Below are positions 12,001 through 23,655 of a stretch of DNA of 64,000 nt, one piece after another (the stretch's first letter is position 1; the number at the start of each line of letters is the position of its first letter). Under the pieces are notes generated by a model. The model was not told where the DNA came from and did not search any database. It was given only the letters and a program-made list of their open reading frames with translations. Origin of the DNA: Knoxdaviesia capensis (Eukaryota; Ascomycota; Sordariomycetes; Microascales; Gondwanamycetaceae). The DNA is taken from NCBI GenBank assembly GCA_001510575.1, contig LNGK01000008.1, forward strand, positions 2,210,077 through 2,274,076, read 5' to 3'. The translations under genes and the position numbers were made by a program.

Positions 12001-12899
12001 GCCGAGGGCCACCAAGGTCTTGTCCCTCCCCAGAAAGGAAGAGCCGCCTGTGCAAGCCGAGGCTTTTTCTGCAGTGTGCCCGTGTTGGGGGGGTTTCTCT
12101 TCCCCAGCTTTCCTCAGCCTGAGCCAAAGAAAAAAAAAGCGCAAGCTCCAAGGCAAGGTTTCTCGGGAAAGGCAAGCAAGCAAGCAAGGAAGAAAAAAAA
12201 AACGTCAGTGCCGTTATTGTGGAGAGACAAGGCGGACGGTAAACGAACGAGGGAGATAGAGCACATGTTAGAAAGTCGCACGTAGAGAGTTCACCGAGAA
12301 GAGAAAAAAAGACAGAAAAATAAAGAAATAAAAAAATTAAAAAAAGAGGAATCTGTCGTTCATGTGCTCCTTCTTCAATTGCTTGCTTGCTTCCTTCCTT
12401 CTTCCTCATCAAAGTGCAACCCGGCTCTATCCCTTCGAAAAGTCCGCTTCTTGCCCAAATCTCACTTATCCTCATCCTGTTCCTTTTTGACTGTAGCTTT
12501 TTCTCTCTGCGCCTTTCTTCCTTTTCCGGCTTCTTCCTTTCTTTCCCCCTTCCCACGTCTCACGACCTCATTGTTATTTTCCGTCGCTGCGATAAACAAA
12601 CCACCTTGCCACCCCAATCGGCAGACCATCGTTTACCCTCTGTATCTACTATCGGTAATATCGCAACGGACCGGCCTCAGCCTCAACCTCGACGGTCTCT
12701 TGATCCCCGTCCGGCCCCCCCTCTCCGGTACTACCGAACGAAACTGCCGCGACTCTTCATCCTCTTATATACCACGACCCCCGAATCGAACCCCCCCTCC
12801 CCTCTGATCGCGGCATCTCGTCCACGACCTTCCAACCTCCCCTCACACACGCATCTAATCTATCCTCATATCTATATCCATCCACCCATTCTATCCACC
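9069..12899. other. 3.8-kb divergent intergenic region between fbp and pex11
   Basis: Holds the promoters of fbp (leftward) and pex11 (rightward). A CCAAT box on the fbp sense strand lies at 9244-9248, about 175 bp before its ATG, and a T/A-rich stretch is near 9200. A GA-rich tract covers 9530-9660. Near pex11 there are two CCGAGG hexamers (12002-12007 and 12057-12062), a short CCGCCAG tandem around 11893-11918 and a long C/T-rich leader (12360-12899). No gene is supported; the open frames are short, or composition-driven in the leader. Confidence 0.55.
12002..12062. promoter_or_regulatory. two CCGAGG (FarA/FarB-type) hexamers upstream of pex11
   Basis: CCGAGG occurs at 12002-12007 and 12057-12062, about 840-900 bp before the pex11 ATG. 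In Aspergillus, FarA and FarB recognise CCTCGG/CCGAGG in promoters of fatty-acid and peroxisome genes. A six-base site is common in GC-rich DNA, so this is only suggestive. Confidence 0.3.
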
Positions 12900-13607
12900 A
12901 TGCTCGGCGACCTGATCATCTACCACCCGACCGTGGTGCACTCCAGCACCTTCCTGGCCACCACCGCCGGCCGCGACAAGGTGCTCGGCACCGTGCAGTA
13001 CTTCTCGCGCTTCTACGCCTGGTACCTGCTGCGCACCAACGCCACCCCCGCCGAGATCGCCCCGTGGGCGGCCGTCAACGCGCAGTTCGGCCTGGTGCGC
13101 AAGCTGCTGCGCGTCGGCAAGAACGTCGAGCACGCGCGCTTCGCCGCGTCCGCCGCCGCCGCCAAGACCGCCGCCGACCCCGTGCTGCGCTACACGGCCG
13201 TCGTGCGCCAGCTGGCCATGACCGCCTTCCTGACCCTGGACTCGGCCACCGTGCTCGACACGCTCGGCCTGCGCAAGAACCCGCGCGCCAAGGACTGGCA
13301 GCGCGCCGCCTTCCGCTTCTGGGCCGTCGCGCTCATCGCCTCCGCCGTCACCCAGCTGTACACCCTGCGCCAGCTCGCCGCCCGCCTGAAGAAGGTCGAC
13401 AAGAAGGACGCCGAGGGCGTCGTCGAGTTCAAGCGCATCCTCAAGGACCGCTCCGCCTCGCGCGTCCAGCTGTTCTGCGACCTGTGCGACCTCACCGTGC
13501 CCTCCTCCGCCCTCGGCTGGATCGGCCTCGACGACGGCCTTGTCGGCATCGCTGGAATGACCAGCAGCATCATCGGCGCCTCGCTGCAGTGGAGCAAGAC
13601 CGCCTAA
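12900..13607 (+). CDS. pex11: Pex11-type peroxisomal membrane proliferation protein
   Basis: Intronless gene for a 235-aa peroxin, the usual Pex11 length. Pex11 is an integral peroxisomal membrane protein that elongates and divides peroxisomes. It shows the family N-terminus (HPTVVHSSTFLATTAGRDK followed by QYFSRFYAWYLLR), which forms the amphipathic, membrane-remodelling helices. It also has the RVGKNVEHARF region and a hydrophobic C-terminal segment with the LFCDLCDLTVPSSALGW stretch that is well conserved in fungi. The frame stays open for 171 codons upstream, but that part is low-complexity leader. The ATG at 12900 has an ideal CCACCATG context and aligns with Pex11 starts. GC3 is extremely high, as in most coding sequence here. 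The neighbouring srp2 gene converges on it. Confidence 0.95.
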   Translation: MLGDLIIYHPTVVHSSTFLATTAGRDKVLGTVQYFSRFYAWYLLRTNATPAEIAPWAAVNAQFGLVRKLLRVGKNVEHARFAASAAAAKTAADPVLRYTAVVRQLAMTAFLTLDSATVLDTLGLRKNPRAKDWQRAAFRFWAVALIASAVTQLYTLRQLAARLKKVDKKDAEGVVEFKRILKDRSASRVQLFCDLCDLTVPSSALGWIGLDDGLVGIAGMTSSIIGASLQWSKTA

Positions 13608-15267
13608 GCTCAACTGCCTCTTCTCTATACTATATTCAAAATCCTCCAATGTCCCGTAACTCGAACCCCTGTTGAGCTCTGTTGAACCCCCCATCATCGG
13701 CTCTCACATGCAAACGACCACTTTCCTTACATCATACTGGAGGTCCCCCTTTCCTTACCTCCTACGAGACCCTTTTCCGCTGTTCTCAAGAAAAGAAGAA
13801 AAAAAACTCCCTTTCAAATATCTTTAAACCCGTTTTGGAATTGCAATATCGTTGATTATTTCCCCTGGCTAGGAGGGAGCGAGCCGGGCCGCGGCCTGTA
13901 TGCAAAAAACGATCTCTTCCAGTGGGCTTTCACGTTTCCCTGGGGGCGTACTGCTTTTGATTTTTACGTGTTCTGGTTGTTTTTGGGTTGTCCGTCCTCT
14001 TTCGTTTTCCTGCTTCTTGGTGTCCTTTCCTCTATGTATCTTCTTCGTAGCTATTAACAGAGAGCACGTGTCTTGATTTGTGTCTGCCTACTAGTCTCTG
14101 ACATCCACGCAATGAGTTGAATACTTACATGCTTCATACAGCCGTGGTATCAGACAGACATCGTGTATACCACCGTGCTTGGGAACCATTGACTACATGA
14201 TCTAGCAGCTCAATGCCTGGGTAGAAAGAGGAGAACCGTCCTACCGATAATCACAGCGGAACGGGGCACACCTAAGCTGGCGGCGGCCGATGGGGCCGTT
14301 CAACCCTGAACCCACAAGAAGATGACTCCACGGACGGACATTGCATGCATACGACGACGAACCTGGAGAGAGGTATGAGTGAACAAGAGAAAGAAACACA
14401 AAACTATTGGGTGATTAGAGAACGAAAGGAAGAGAAAGCAAAAGCAGAAGATTCCAGAAACAACCAAGATTTCCATCACACCTTTTTTTTCCCCCCAGAC
14501 TTTGTTTTGTCTTGCTATCCACCAAGCCGCCCCTTTTCAAACCCAGCAACATCCAGATCCGAATCACCACAATAGTTTGGGGGGCCAGAGCAACCACAAG
14601 ACCGACAAAAGGTGTAGCAAACCCGAGGGTAGTGAGCCAGAGCGGCGGATTGGAGGGTGAAATGTTGCGGTATGTTTCAAGAGTGTCCGGGATGAATCCG
14701 GCTGCTTTTCGAGATGCGGGGTTGAAGCCATGCCGAGCATGACGGTCGAGGAGATAATTGCGAGCGGCAAAGAATAAACAGCGATACCTTAGAGCCTTTT
14801 CCAATCCGCATACCCAAAAGACGTATCGAGCGTACCGAGGCCGTGATGGGGTGAGGGAGAACCGGTCGGTTTCTAGTGTGGGAATGTACACGGTCAAGGA
14901 ACGTTCCCGAAGCAGGACAAACAACAAGAAGCGAGACGGCAAGAGAGCACACACGGCCATGCGAGAAGATGAAAAGGAGATGCCGCACACACGATATCCA
15001 ACCCCAGGATACATGCAAGGCTCAACCAGGACGAAGTATCGGGAGAGACGTATGCAGGTTCGGAAAGCAAACCTCGATACGACAGACCCCCAACACTCCA
15101 TCCACCACAGCCGATTACGAAATTGAGGGCGGAGAAGGGAAGAGGAAAAAGTGATGAAGAGAAGCACCCGTTCATGATTTGATTCTGTTGTTCTCGGAAC
15201 GGGGCCGACTCAAACGTGAAGATGTAAAAAAGAGAGAGAAAGAGTATGACTAGGAAATCGTTTGTAT
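13608..15267. other. 1.7-kb convergent region between pex11 and srp2
   Basis: Contains the 3' UTRs of pex11 (T-rich to about 14100) and of the SR-protein gene. A 250-codon open frame occupies 14415-15167 on the minus strand, directly downstream of the srp2 stop codon. It begins at a non-ATG codon and has no recognisable family, so it is not called as a gene. I see no tRNA or repeat. Confidence 0.5.
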
Positions 15268-17654
15268 TTACCAGAAACGCCGGTAGTCATCCCGGGGCCC
15301 ATAACCGCCTCCTTCGCGGGGATACGGCTCCCGCGGAGGAAAGTCCCGCGGCGGGCGATCGTAGCCGCCACGGCCGTTCATGTACGGATCGGGCGGCGGC
15401 GGGTAGTCGCGGCGGTACGGGTCCTCGTATCCGCGGCGCGGCGGCGGGTAGTCGTCCATGGGACGGCGCGGCGTCGGCGACGGCCGGTACGGCGGCGGGC
15501 GGCGGTCGTCGTAGTAGTCGCGGCGGGGGCTGCGGTCGCGGTACATGTCGCGGTATCCCGGCCCGGGCTCGCGGCGCGGGCTGTAGCCCCGCGGAGGACC
15601 GCGGCGGTCGTAGTCGTCGGCCAGGGGAGGGGGAGCAGGGCGCCGGCCCACAGGGGACCGCGAGCGGCCCCGAGGATCTCTGGGAGGCAGATCCGGCTGC
15701 AGGGAGGAAACAAACGGTTAAGACATTGTCTCAGAGAATCAGCAAGCAACGACAAACGACATGTTTGGGGTCCATCTTAGACTTACAGCAACAGCGCAAG
15801 TGACTCTGACGCCCTTGTACTCGCGACCATCGAGCTTTTCAATGGCCGAGCGCAAATCGGCGGCGCTCTCAAAATCAACATAGCTGCGGAAGGCACGTGT
15901 TAGCGTGTATGGGGGTTCTCGAAATCCGGGGAAGAGGCGGGTTGTTTGTCAGCATCGGGGTTTAGCATACCCATGTCCTTCCCGGTCGGTTTCCGAGAAG
16001 ACAACCTCAGCGCTGGACTGACGGGCAAAGTCTTTCAGATCCTGGAGGTGAAAAGTGGTGAGTTAGGAGGGGTCCATGACAGAAAAAAGAAGGCCTCCAC
16101 CAAACGGGTATCAAGTTGCGAGACAGTGAGGACGCGTAGGGAAAGCAAGCCGAACGAAGCTCCACTATATAATGTGCCTTAATATAGGGCCTGCAGTAGG
16201 GTTCCTCCCAAATCATAGCGGCATATGCACTGTTTCATGACTGCAGAAGGATTCCCGTGGTGGGAGGGAGATCGCCTGGAAACGGTTGCGCCTTTCAACT
16301 CTAGATCTGGCGTAACCCCGAAGGCGCACGGTGGGAAGATGCGGCCTTGAAGAAAACGGGATCCTTCTGGAATTGAATCGAGTGGAGGTTATCGTAGGGT
16401 GAGACGCGTCACCGCTCACATGGATTTGCCTTGGGTGCCACAAGAGAGGATGTCTGGCGAAAGGGCCAGACAGGTACCAGAGGACAGTATCAAGCAAGAG
16501 CGACGGCGAAAGATAGAACAGGGCCAAAAACAAAGGAAATGGAGGATAAAACAAACCTGCCAGCTGGTTTCAGTGGGAAGACCGGTGATTTGCATCCGGA
16601 AGGCAGTCCGTCTGGGGCGGGGAGTCGGGCGTTCCTGGTTGTGATGGGGGCCGTCGCGGGCACGCGGGCCACGAGCAAACTGGACGGTCAGGCGCTCGCC
16701 CATGAAGGTGGTTCCGTCTTGATTCAGGCCTCAGTCAGTAAATTGGCATGTCCAAGTCCAGCGAGTACCTCGGACTCTTGGGTATGAATGCCTAGCCACA
16801 CGGAAAGAGAAGGGTGGGTGTCTATGGTTTGGTGCCAGAGTTACGACGGGCGCATGAGGAGGTTGTGTGGATATAGGGAGAGGCGGCATCGGGAGGCAGG
16901 AGAAGACCGGAGCAGCGTTCTAGCAGCGGGGGTGAGTGCGCGGTTATACGTACGGAAAGCTGTTGTGGACGAAGCTTGAGTTAGCGGACACGCGTGACAT
17001 GCGAGGCAGAATAGAAGCAACTCCGAGCTGGTACTGACCTGGGACGACATCACGAGCATCCATGGGGTCCTTGTATTCGATGAAGGCGAATCCAGACATC
17101 AACTTGATTTCGACGATTTCGGCGCTGTCGTGGGTCGAGAAGTGCTTCTCGATATCGGCCTTGGTGGCTGTTTTCGCAACGGGAGACGGTTCATGGGGCA
17201 GTGTCAGTGGCAAGCGAGAGAGATATACAGGGCAACATATCAATCATCATATACGTGTGGTGCACATGGAGGTTGAGACAAGACTGGTGGTGGTTGGTGA
17301 CATGACAAGGTCGGACACTTCCAAACAGGGCAGCCATCGTTGAGGCCTGCATCCATGATAGCACCAGCATGGCGCATGTAGGACAGCAGGCGCCCGGTGA
17401 TGAAGATCCATGGCGGTCAAGGAAGAAATAACCACACAGATTATCACCACGGGGAAGAAGTAGAGAAAATGGTGGGAGAAGATCCTCGGCCTTGCACGTA
17501 TGAAAGTTGTCCAGAGAGTTGGGTCGAGAAGAAGAAAAAAAGGAAAAGAAAAGCCTCCAGTCCTGGATGTGAGTGTTCAAGGGTCGACGGGCAACTGACC
17601 AGTGCGGGGGACATTGCCTAGATAGAGGCGCGTATTTGACACTTCGCTAGCCAT
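15268..17654 (-). CDS. srp2: SR-family splicing factor, SRSF1/Srp2 type (two RRMs)
   Basis: Nuclear pre-mRNA splicing regulator of 313 aa. Six exons: 17600-17654, 17039-17167, 16557-16717, 15971-16041, 15787-15883, 15268-15696; all phases agree. RRM1 spans about residues 8-75 (RNP2-like LYLGNV, RNP1-like SGFAFIEY). RRM2 (about 97-170) is a pseudo-RRM with the invariant heptapeptide SWQDLKD at 113-119, which identifies the SRSF1/Srp2 class. The C-terminus (about 172-313) is rich in Arg, Tyr, Pro and Asp with RS/SP dipeptides (GRSRSP, RDRSPRR), the presumed SRPK/Dsk1 substrate. Introns 1-3 are long for this organism (432, 321 and 515 nt); introns 4 and 5 are 87 and 90 nt. Intron 3 splits SWQ from DLKD. 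The exon 3 acceptor (16718/16719) has a nearby alternative that would add three residues. Long introns fit known autoregulation of SR genes by alternative splicing. Confidence 0.92.
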
Positions 17655-18378
17655 GATGGGCGAGAGAGAGGACCAAAACCGGGAGAAAAGAAGATCCGTG
17701 GAAGAAGGCGGGGGGAGAGACCGGGCGCGAGGCGGCGCGGGAGAAGAACCGGGAGGAAGAAACAAGCGGCGGCACGGGGGAGAGACGCCGAGGAGAGAGA
17801 TTTTGTCGGAGCAGCGGAATGCGGGAGCTGAGAAGTCGAGATTCGGCAACACACAGAAAAAGAAAGGTTAGAGAGTTCAGAGGAAGGAAGAATCAGCCGA
17901 AGGCCTGGGGGTTGCCAAAGTGGGAAAAAAAGGAAGAGAGGAGGAGAAAAGCGTGCGACAGGCTGAAAAAGAAGCGGGATCGAGGAGGCGAGAGAGAAGC
18001 TTTTCTCCTTCTGCTTGATTAATATTTTTTTTGCTTTCTTTTTTATATGGCCAGGCCGTGTCCAGTTGGCAACAGCTGTATGTGAAACGCGAGTAACCAC
18101 TCAAGAGAAGAGTGGGAAAAGGCGGGAGAGATGATGCAGCGAGGCGAGATTAAACAAGCGACCAAGGAAACAACAACAACAAAACAACGACGACCAGGCT
18201 GTAAACGGTCCAGCTGATCATGCAATGCACCTCTGCAGGAGGGGGGAAGAAAAAAAAAAGCAGGCGATGAAGGCGATTCACTGGGCGCGCCCACACAAAA
18301 AAAAAAGTTCAAAAAATCCGGGATAATCACAGCACCCAATGCGATCACTCCGTTTGACGGCTGCCAATCAGAGTGACG

Positions 18379-18402
18379 ATATATATATATATATATATAT
18401 AT
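18379..18402. repeat. (AT)12 microsatellite
   Basis: Uninterrupted AT dinucleotide run of 24 bp in the srp2 upstream region; first of three different dinucleotide repeats within 430 bp. Confidence 0.95.
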
Positions 18403-18497
18403 CTAAAATCCACCGGGAGAAAAGGGTTAAAGAAGCGTGCAATACCAGGCTGGGAGGGCAAAAAAAGGATTTTGAAGGGTTTACGGAAAGGCGGGAT

Positions 18498-18523
18498 ACA
18501 CACACACACACACACACACACAC
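18498..18523. repeat. (CA)13 microsatellite
   Basis: Uninterrupted CA run of about 26 bp, second of the three neighbouring dinucleotide repeats. Confidence 0.95.
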
Positions 18524-18782
18524 CACACGGGAAAAGAGCCAAGAAATGAACAAGCGGGAAGGAATCCAGGGAATCCGGCGGTGGCAGATATGTAGAATAG
18601 GAGGCGTCGATACCGATTGACACAAGGGGCGTCTTGTCTTCCAACACGGAACCAGAAATCCAGATCCAGAGAGAAAGAACAGAGCGGAAACGGTGATGGC
18701 GCCTGCGAATTGGGCCGTGATGCAGGAGAGGAAAAAAGAAGGGGAACAAGAAAGAAAACGAGACAGAACAAGGAAAGGAGGA

Positions 18783-18809
18783 AGAGAGAGAGAGAGAGAG
18801 AGAGAGAGA
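18783..18809. repeat. (GA)13 microsatellite
   Basis: Uninterrupted GA run of about 27 bp embedded in a purine-rich stretch (18720-18810); third of the cluster. Confidence 0.95.
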
Positions 18810-19796
18810 TTGGCGGCGGATGGTGGCGAATCTGGCGACAAGGCTTCACACAGACAAAAAATGACCAGCGTAGGGGTCCAGTTCATCCATCTGCTCCCCC
18901 CGCCCACTTAAAAGATGAACATCTACTGTATAGTCGCGCCGAGAATGTGGAATAGCGGGCTCTTGTTCGGGGCTGAATTGGGCGTGATATGGAGTGCCTT
19001 TAACCGCCTAATCTCCATTCCCTTTTCCTTGGTCGCGTACCTGGAACCACCAGCGATAGCCAGCCCAATTATGTTCGGGATTTGTGGGGGGAAAACTACT
19101 CCTTATCGGGCGACGCTGCGTTATCGAAGAGGCAAGCGAAAGTCGGTGGCGGCTCTGGCGGCCACGTAACCCGACCACCGACGCCAGTAACCCTAACCGC
19201 CTCTGGATATCTTGCTCCCTCACTTCATCCACCGGGCGAGGGGGAGATTCAATGTAAGTGGAAGCGCGTATTTGTAGCAGCACGTATAGCTCTCTCTGCC
19301 CCTTGTATCACCCTCGCCCTCCAGCAAACGTCAGAGATTTCCAATCCCCGCACATAATGTCTCCAGATCCGCGCTCTCACTCATCCCTGCCGCATGTCTC
19401 TCCGTTCCCACCTGCAGACATCGCCCGCCCCCTTCACAGAAACCAGATCGGAGAATCCATATACGTAAAGCGGTCATATTTCATCGTATTCCACCGATCC
19501 ACATACTACCGCTTCCCCCGTTCCGGTAATCCCGCCGTGTCTTTGAACATTAAACAAAGAGTCGATACTACCCCTTCAAAAACACCCTGCTCAGATGTGG
19601 CCCCCCCGTCCCGTCACGATGCAGATAGCGTAGGATTCCCACCGTCCAGTGAGATACAGAAATGGAAAGTGGTCCGTGGACATGAAAAGAGGAAGATTGA
19701 TGGAACTGGCTAGCGCGTCAAAAATGAGAGATATCAATAGATTAGATAGATTAAGTTTAATAAAAGGCTGACGTTTCTTGGTGGCCAGAGTCCTTG

Positions 19797-22700
19797 CTAA
19801 TCGTCGGTGAACAGGACTGCCACGATCTCATCGAGAAGAGTGAACGCCAATTGCGTACTAGAAATGAGAACATGTTAGCGATCGAACCCGCCGTAAGCGC
19901 AGATCGCACCCGGGGACATCCGAGAGGGTGAAAGGAACTCACTTCAGCCGCGCGTTGTTCAACGTCGCAAACACCCGCCGACTGGCCGCCTGCGCATTGA
20001 CCCGCCCCACCACACTCCCCGCGAGATCCGGCACCAGCGTGGCCAGCATCAAGCTCGCCTCCGTGCGCGACCGTTTCTTATCCGACGCCGTGCGCGCCGG
20101 CCTGCCCCCCGGCGCCCCCAGCCGCGCGCCGCCCGGCCACAACCCTTCCCGCAACATGCCAATGTACCGCAGCACCGCGTCCTCGGCGAAGAGCTGCCGG
20201 CCGTTCTCGCGCACCTTGCGCTCAATCGTGCCGCCCAGCAGCTGCTGCAGGATGACCACCACCGCCCGCCCGCGCAGCCAGTTGTTGCCGCGGTTCAGCT
20301 CGAACACTTCCAGGAAGATGTCGCAGATCGGCTTGATGAACGGCTCGAGCTCTTTGCTCTCGAACGCGTTCAGCTCCGCCTCGGCTTCCGCTGCCGCCGC
20401 CGTTGCTGCTGCTTCCGCTGAGATGGGGTCGTCGGACCCGGTGCCGGGCGGGATCGATTGCAGCTGGCTGGTCGCCGCCGCAATCAGGTTCTGGCCGGCC
20501 AGCGAGAGCTGGTCGAGCACGGGGATGTTTCCGAGAATGTCCTCCACGCCGTCGGTGACCGAGTCGTAGAGCCGCGTGATCATGTCCTTCTTGTCCTCGC
20601 GGCCGAGTAGATCCTGCCCACCGCCCCCGCCAACCACGGACTGCGAGAGGAACGCCCGCAGATCGCGGCTACGACACACCTCGGGGAGCAGCAGCAGTTG
20701 CTGCAGGTAGGTTTCCAGCGCCGACCGGCGTTTCCGCAGAAACTCGCTCTGGAACTTCATCACCATGCGCCGCCGCGGGAACTCCAGGTGGCGCACCGAC
20801 GGGTAACTCGACCGCAGCTTCTGGTGCAGCTCGTGGAACTCGCTGTACCGCCGCATCACCAGCCACGTGGCCGCCGGCATCTGCTCGCCCGCGTCCCGCT
20901 GCACCTCGATGACGTAGATGGCAAACTCGCGGCCTTCGTCGTCCTTACCCACCTGAATGGCTTTGATCTTGATCGTCGACCGGCCAAACAGGCTGTTGTC
21001 GCTCTCCTGGATTACGTACTGCCGCCGCTGCAGCTCCTTCCGCCGGATTTCGCGCTGCAGGCTCGCTTTCGACTTGCGGAGGATACGCAGCTCGGCTGTG
21101 TTGTTCGTGAGCTCGGCTTTCCGCGTGAGCGAGTCGACGATGGCGTCTTGGGCTGTCAGCTTATCGATGTCCTGGGAGAGCGCTGACACTGCCTCCGCCA
21201 AACCAAGATCCCCCGGCGCGGCTTCGTGCACCTCGTCGTCCCCCGCATTCGGCGCCTGGTCGTCGTCTTCATGCTCGTCCGAGAGGTACCGGTCTTCGTC
21301 TCCAAAGAGATCATCGTCCTCAAACACACCGATACGCGACGCGGCACTGACGAGGCCAAGAGATGCAAGACTTGGCTTATCACCAGGCTTGTCGCCGGCG
21401 GTTTTCGGCGGGGCAATACTGGATCCCAAGTCTACAGACCCACGCGTGGATTCTCCGTCACTAAAGAGTACTGACGAGTTGATATCATCACCAAACAAGG
21501 ACGCCCGCAAGTCTTCCGCCGTCTGAGGGCGATCGTTCTCCATGATATTGTTGAGAGCCTTTTCCATTGCCTGCACGACGTTGGTGTCTGGGCCAGTCTG
21601 CCCATCGTGCGGAACTTGATCCAGGCTCTGCACAGAATCAACCAGACCGTCCCCTTCAAGGTCGTCATCATCAAACAACGGGTTGGGCGAGTCCTCATCG
21701 AGAGACCGGCGGGAAGCGAACAGGGGATCCGCACTACCGGTTGTGTTTGCTGCGGAGTTGCCATTAGCTCCGCTTCGGAGATCGGCTGCAGAATTCGATT
21801 TGGAAGCGGCAGAGAAGGAGGACCGTACTGCCAGTCGATTGACTACCTTGGGTCTTGCTGAAAACGACGGGGCCGGTCTGTGGTTGACGGGACCATCGGC
21901 TGGTAATGGGGGAGGAGTTGGAGTGGGTGCTGGAGCAGGTATGGAGGAAGATTCTTGGGAGGCAAGGCATTTGTAGAATAGGTCGGATTTCTTGAAATTC
22001 TGGAAGTATTTGCCCTGCATTGCTTCCAACACTGCAGTCTGGGCTGCGAGAATGGCCTTTCTGGCTCGGTAGTACTGGAGGGGGGTGGCCGATTTACCGG
22101 CAGAGAGGAACGCCTGAACATCCTTCTTGGACTGTTCGGACACTTTAAGTTCTTTTTGTGACAGGTACGATTGGTTGATTTGGAGAAGATCCATGCGGTC
22201 GGATTCACTCCACTTGGGAAGGTTATGGGGGAGTTGCTCTTCGTCGACGCCATCATCTTCAAGGGGGTTCCGGAATCCGTCAACAACAAGCCAGAACTGG
22301 ACGAGCGGCATCATGCGCTGGCGGTCCATGTACTCCATGAAGTATGACAGACCCGATGAGTCTCGCAGAAGTTCGGCCAGCGGAGCGTTCTCCAGCTTGG
22401 ACACGCTCGGGACTGCAGGCGAGCTCGCCACTAGCGGTACGGATCCGCGCCGCTGGGGGTCCCCGGGACCCGCGGAGAGAGCCTGGACGCGTAGATCAAT
22501 AGCGCGCTTCCCCATTTCCAAGCGCCGGAGATACACGGCATCCGGGTTATCTTGCAATGAGTCGCGCTTCAGCTGGCTAGCAACCTCGCTCCGCAGCCGG
22601 CGAGCATCAGACAGCGTGTTGAGTTTGCGAATGGCGCGGATGAACTTTTCAAACTTGCGTTCGTTATCGCCAGACACCAGCCGCGGAATCACCACGGTGC

Positions 22701-23655
22701 CGATAGAGGCCCTGGGTTTGGTGGGAGCATGCTCGTCCAACGCCTTGCGGAGCTTTCGCACAGTCGAGCGGTCTTGGAGCATCGTGCGGCCGTAGTTTTC
22801 CATCACCTGGTTCCACGTGTCGGGATCCGAGAGGAGCTGCATGATCGGGCTGAGGACCGCACATGCCACTAGCTCGCGCACGAGAATGGCGACGGCGCGG
22901 CTGGCGAGCATGTTGGGCGGGAGGACCTTGGGGAGGATTTTGAGAGCGACGGAACGCAGGTAGTCTTGTTGGACGTGTTTGGTGTCGGAGAACGACAGGG
23001 ACGCTGCCGGGTGCAGCTTGCCGTCGCGGAATTTGGAGGCGATGGCCAGGTCAAGCTCCTCCGATTCGGTCAGGGTGCGGTTGAGCTTCCGGCCGCGGAC
23101 AGCGATCTCGGCGTCGTAGAAGTCGCGGAAGTGGGCGGTTAAGATCGGGACGAAGCGCACGGTGGCAGTCTCCGCCAGGTCGAGCCTGATGATGCGGCTG
23201 TGGATGTTCGCAATGGCGGTGCGAATCGTATTCTCAACAGTATCTGGAAACGCCGGGTCTTTGCTGATGTTCCCGTGCCACGAGCGCACAAAGTCGCGCG
23301 ATATCAGCCCCAGCACGCCGTCGAGAGCGGCGGAGATGCTCGGCGACCCGGTGTACAGCGGCGTGCGGGCCACAGCACGGCGGTCGCGGAGGGCGGTGAG
23401 CTCGGCCGCCCAGGCTACCGGGCCGGCAAACGCCACGCCGTGCGGGCGGGAGGATCGGAAGGTCGACGAGGCGTCATTGCGCAGGCCACGCGACGTGAGC
23501 AGGGTGAGGGCGCTGAGACCGGCGACAGCGAGCACGGCGCCGAGGACGAGGGCGTGGCCGGCCCACCGCAGGGCGGGAAACCAGTGGACAAAGTAGCCCC
23601 AGGCGACGAAGGCAGCAAGGGCGGCGAAGGCGGCGTCTCGCGTCTTTACAGACAT
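19797..23655 (-). CDS. mdm1: Mdm1-type PXA-RGS-PX sorting nexin (ER-vacuole tether)
   Basis: Large membrane-anchored sorting nexin of 1257 aa. Exons 19943-23655 and 19797-19857, with an 85-nt intron near the 3' end. The short last exon restores a conserved-looking tail (TQLAFTLLDEIVAVLF). Two N-terminal hydrophobic segments (about residues 8-55) would anchor it in the ER. A PXA domain follows (about 95-290), then an RGS-like domain (about 420-560). A long Ser/Asp-rich linker comes next, then a PX domain (about 880-1010; RRYSEFHELHQKL, PRRRMVMKF) and a nexin C-terminal domain (about 1095-1250). This order is that of yeast Mdm1 and animal SNX13/14/25, which bridge ER to vacuole/lysosome and lipid droplets. 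The start is MSVKTRD; the same frame is open further upstream but gives only leader-like sequence. Family assignment is firm; site of action is inferred from yeast. Confidence 0.93.

Larger units (their letters stand above)
17655..19796. other. 2.1-kb region upstream of srp2, downstream of mdm1
   Basis: Promoter and leader of the SR gene, then the 3' flank of mdm1. It holds a CCAATCA element at 18364-18370, three different dinucleotide microsatellites between 18379 and 18809, and a telomere-like AACCCTAACC at 19189-19198. No coding region is supported. Confidence 0.6.

Noticed and set aside
12171..12400. Apparent inverted GCAA/GCTT repeats upstream of pex11
   Set aside because: The arms are short tetranucleotide runs that do not match exactly; simple-sequence composition explains them.
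12387..12899. In-frame upstream extension of pex11
   Set aside because: Leader-like Ser/Pro/Leu sequence; the ATG at 12900 has an ideal context and matches the usual Pex11 start and length.
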